Positions 4,537 through 5,251 of a stretch of DNA of 5,251 bases are shown here, one piece after another (the stretch's first letter is position 1; each line of letters opens with the position of its first letter). Origin of the DNA: PALSA-505 sp035308365 (lineage in GTDB: Bacteria; Actinomycetota; Actinomycetes; Streptosporangiales; Streptosporangiaceae); assembly GCA_035308365.1 (NCBI GenBank), contig DATGGU010000006.1:1-5251 (forward strand), read 5' to 3'. A program made the translations under genes and the position numbers. The notes below the pieces were generated by a model. It was not told the origin of the DNA. It searched no databases and saw nothing but the letters and a program-made list of their open reading frames with translations.

Positions 4537-5251
4537 ATGGTTGCCCTGGTAGTCATCCTGGTAATACTCGTCACGGCCGGGCTCATCGTGGCCGGCCGCT
4601 CGCTGAAGGTCGTGCAGCAGTACGAGCAGGCCATCATTTTCAGGTTCGGACGGGTGCTGGGCCAGCCGCGCGGCGCCGGACTGACCCTGATCCGGCCGGT
4701 CGGCGACCGGATGCAGAGAGTCAACATGCAGATCGTCGCCATGGCTGTCCCGGCCCAGGATGGCATCACCAGGGACAACGTGACCGTCCGGGTCGATGCG
4801 GTGGTCTACTTCCGGGTCGTTGACCCGATCAAGGCCGTGGTGAACGTGCAGAACTACCTGTTCGCGATCTCCCAGCAGGCGCAGACCTCATTGCGGTCGA
4901 TCATCGGCCAGTCGGAGATGGACCAGCTGCTGGCCGAGCGCGACACCGTCAACCGCGAGCTGCGCCGGATCATCGACGAGCCGACCGAGGGACCCTGGGG
5001 CATCCGGGTCGAACGGGTGGAGATCAAGGACGTGTCGCTGCCCGAAAGCATGAAGCGCTCGATGTCCCGGCAGGCCGAGGCCGAGCGGGAACGCCGAGCC
5101 CGGATCATCACCGCCGACGGTGAGTACCAGGCGTCCAAGCGCCTTGCCGCCGCCGCGAACGTGATGGCCCGCGACCCCGCCGCCCTGCAGTTGCGCCTGC
5201 TGCAGACCGTGGTCGAGGTGGCCGCCGAGAAGAACAGCACGCTGGTCATGC
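4537..5251 (+). CDS. Slipin / stomatin-type SPFH-domain membrane protein (3' end beyond window)
   Basis: SPFH proteins oligomerise on the inner membrane face and organise membrane domains, often with an NfeD partner. The window shows 238 codons. Residues 2-20 form one hydrophobic N-terminal anchor (VALVVILVILVTAGLIVAG). The SPFH domain spans about 23-180, with VVQQYEQAIIFRFGRVLG, then GLTLIRPVGDRMQRVNMQ, TRDNVTVRVDAVVYFRVVDP and the slipin-typical RVERVEIKDVSLPESMKRSM (158-177). An Ala/Glu/Arg-rich coiled coil begins at about 178 (RQAEAERERRARIITADGEY). Slipins are usually 250-330 residues, so little is missing. Start choice: ATG 4537 lies 8 bases after AGAAGAGG (4521-4528); GTG 4534 is an in-frame alternative that adds one Met/Val. 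The gene has its own AT-rich upstream region, 223 bases after the winged-helix gene. The natural next gene would be nfeD, which cannot be checked in this window. Confidence 0.95.
   Translation, partial: MVALVVILVILVTAGLIVAGRSLKVVQQYEQAIIFRFGRVLGQPRGAGLTLIRPVGDRMQRVNMQIVAMAVPAQDGITRDNVTVRVDAVVYFRVVDPIKAVVNVQNYLFAISQQAQTSLRSIIGQSEMDQLLAERDTVNRELRRIIDEPTEGPWGIRVERVEIKDVSLPESMKRSMSRQAEAERERRARIITADGEYQASKRLAAAANVMARDPAALQLRLLQTVVEVAAEKNSTLVM

Noticed and set aside
4854..5249. Minus-strand ORF of 131 codons
   Set aside because: It is antisense to the SPFH domain, whose frame is unambiguous.

Overview
The window comes from a high-GC actinobacterium. Codons end mostly in G or C, ribosome sites are AGGA/GGAGG-like, and the left-hand gene encodes a group 1/2 sigma factor closely resembling the actinomycete HrdB/SigA line. 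The sequence does not allow a genus to be named.

Layout, left to right. (1) 1-912, minus strand: the first 304 residues of an HrdB-like sigma-70 factor, cut by the window edge before region 4. (2) 913-1572: non-coding, but holding a decayed cold-shock-protein gene (about 1061-1208, + strand) and the first copy of a ~200-base regulatory block (1378-1575). (3) 1573-1773: a doubtful 66-residue ORF placed where the second block copy has its regulator gene. (4) 1774-2099: leader/intergenic DNA. (5) 2100-3317: a multi-pass membrane protein of the lysylphosphatidylglycerol-synthase TM / YbhN flippase-like family. A nested hairpin (3319-3367) follows it, then a 78-residue Tudor-like barrel protein (3392-3628). 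(6) 3629-4019: non-coding, ending in the second copy of the block (3821-4022), which runs into the start codon of a 97-residue winged-helix regulator (4020-4313). (7) 4314-4536: a promoter region with an AT-rich island. (8) 4537 to the edge: a slipin/stomatin-type SPFH membrane protein, 3' end missing.

The most unusual content is regulatory. The two upstream blocks are roughly 80-85% identical by eye. They share an identical 18-base core, an identical 17-base palindrome and a pair of CTAG tetramers exactly 14 bases apart. A third CTAG pair with the same 14-base period, in inverted orientation, lies upstream of the slipin gene. The simplest reading, which is inference, is one DNA-binding protein acting at all three places; the winged-helix protein encoded between two of the sites is the obvious candidate. 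The decayed csp gene and the doubtful ORF suggest that the stretch between the sigma gene and the flippase-like gene has been remodelled by duplication and gene decay.
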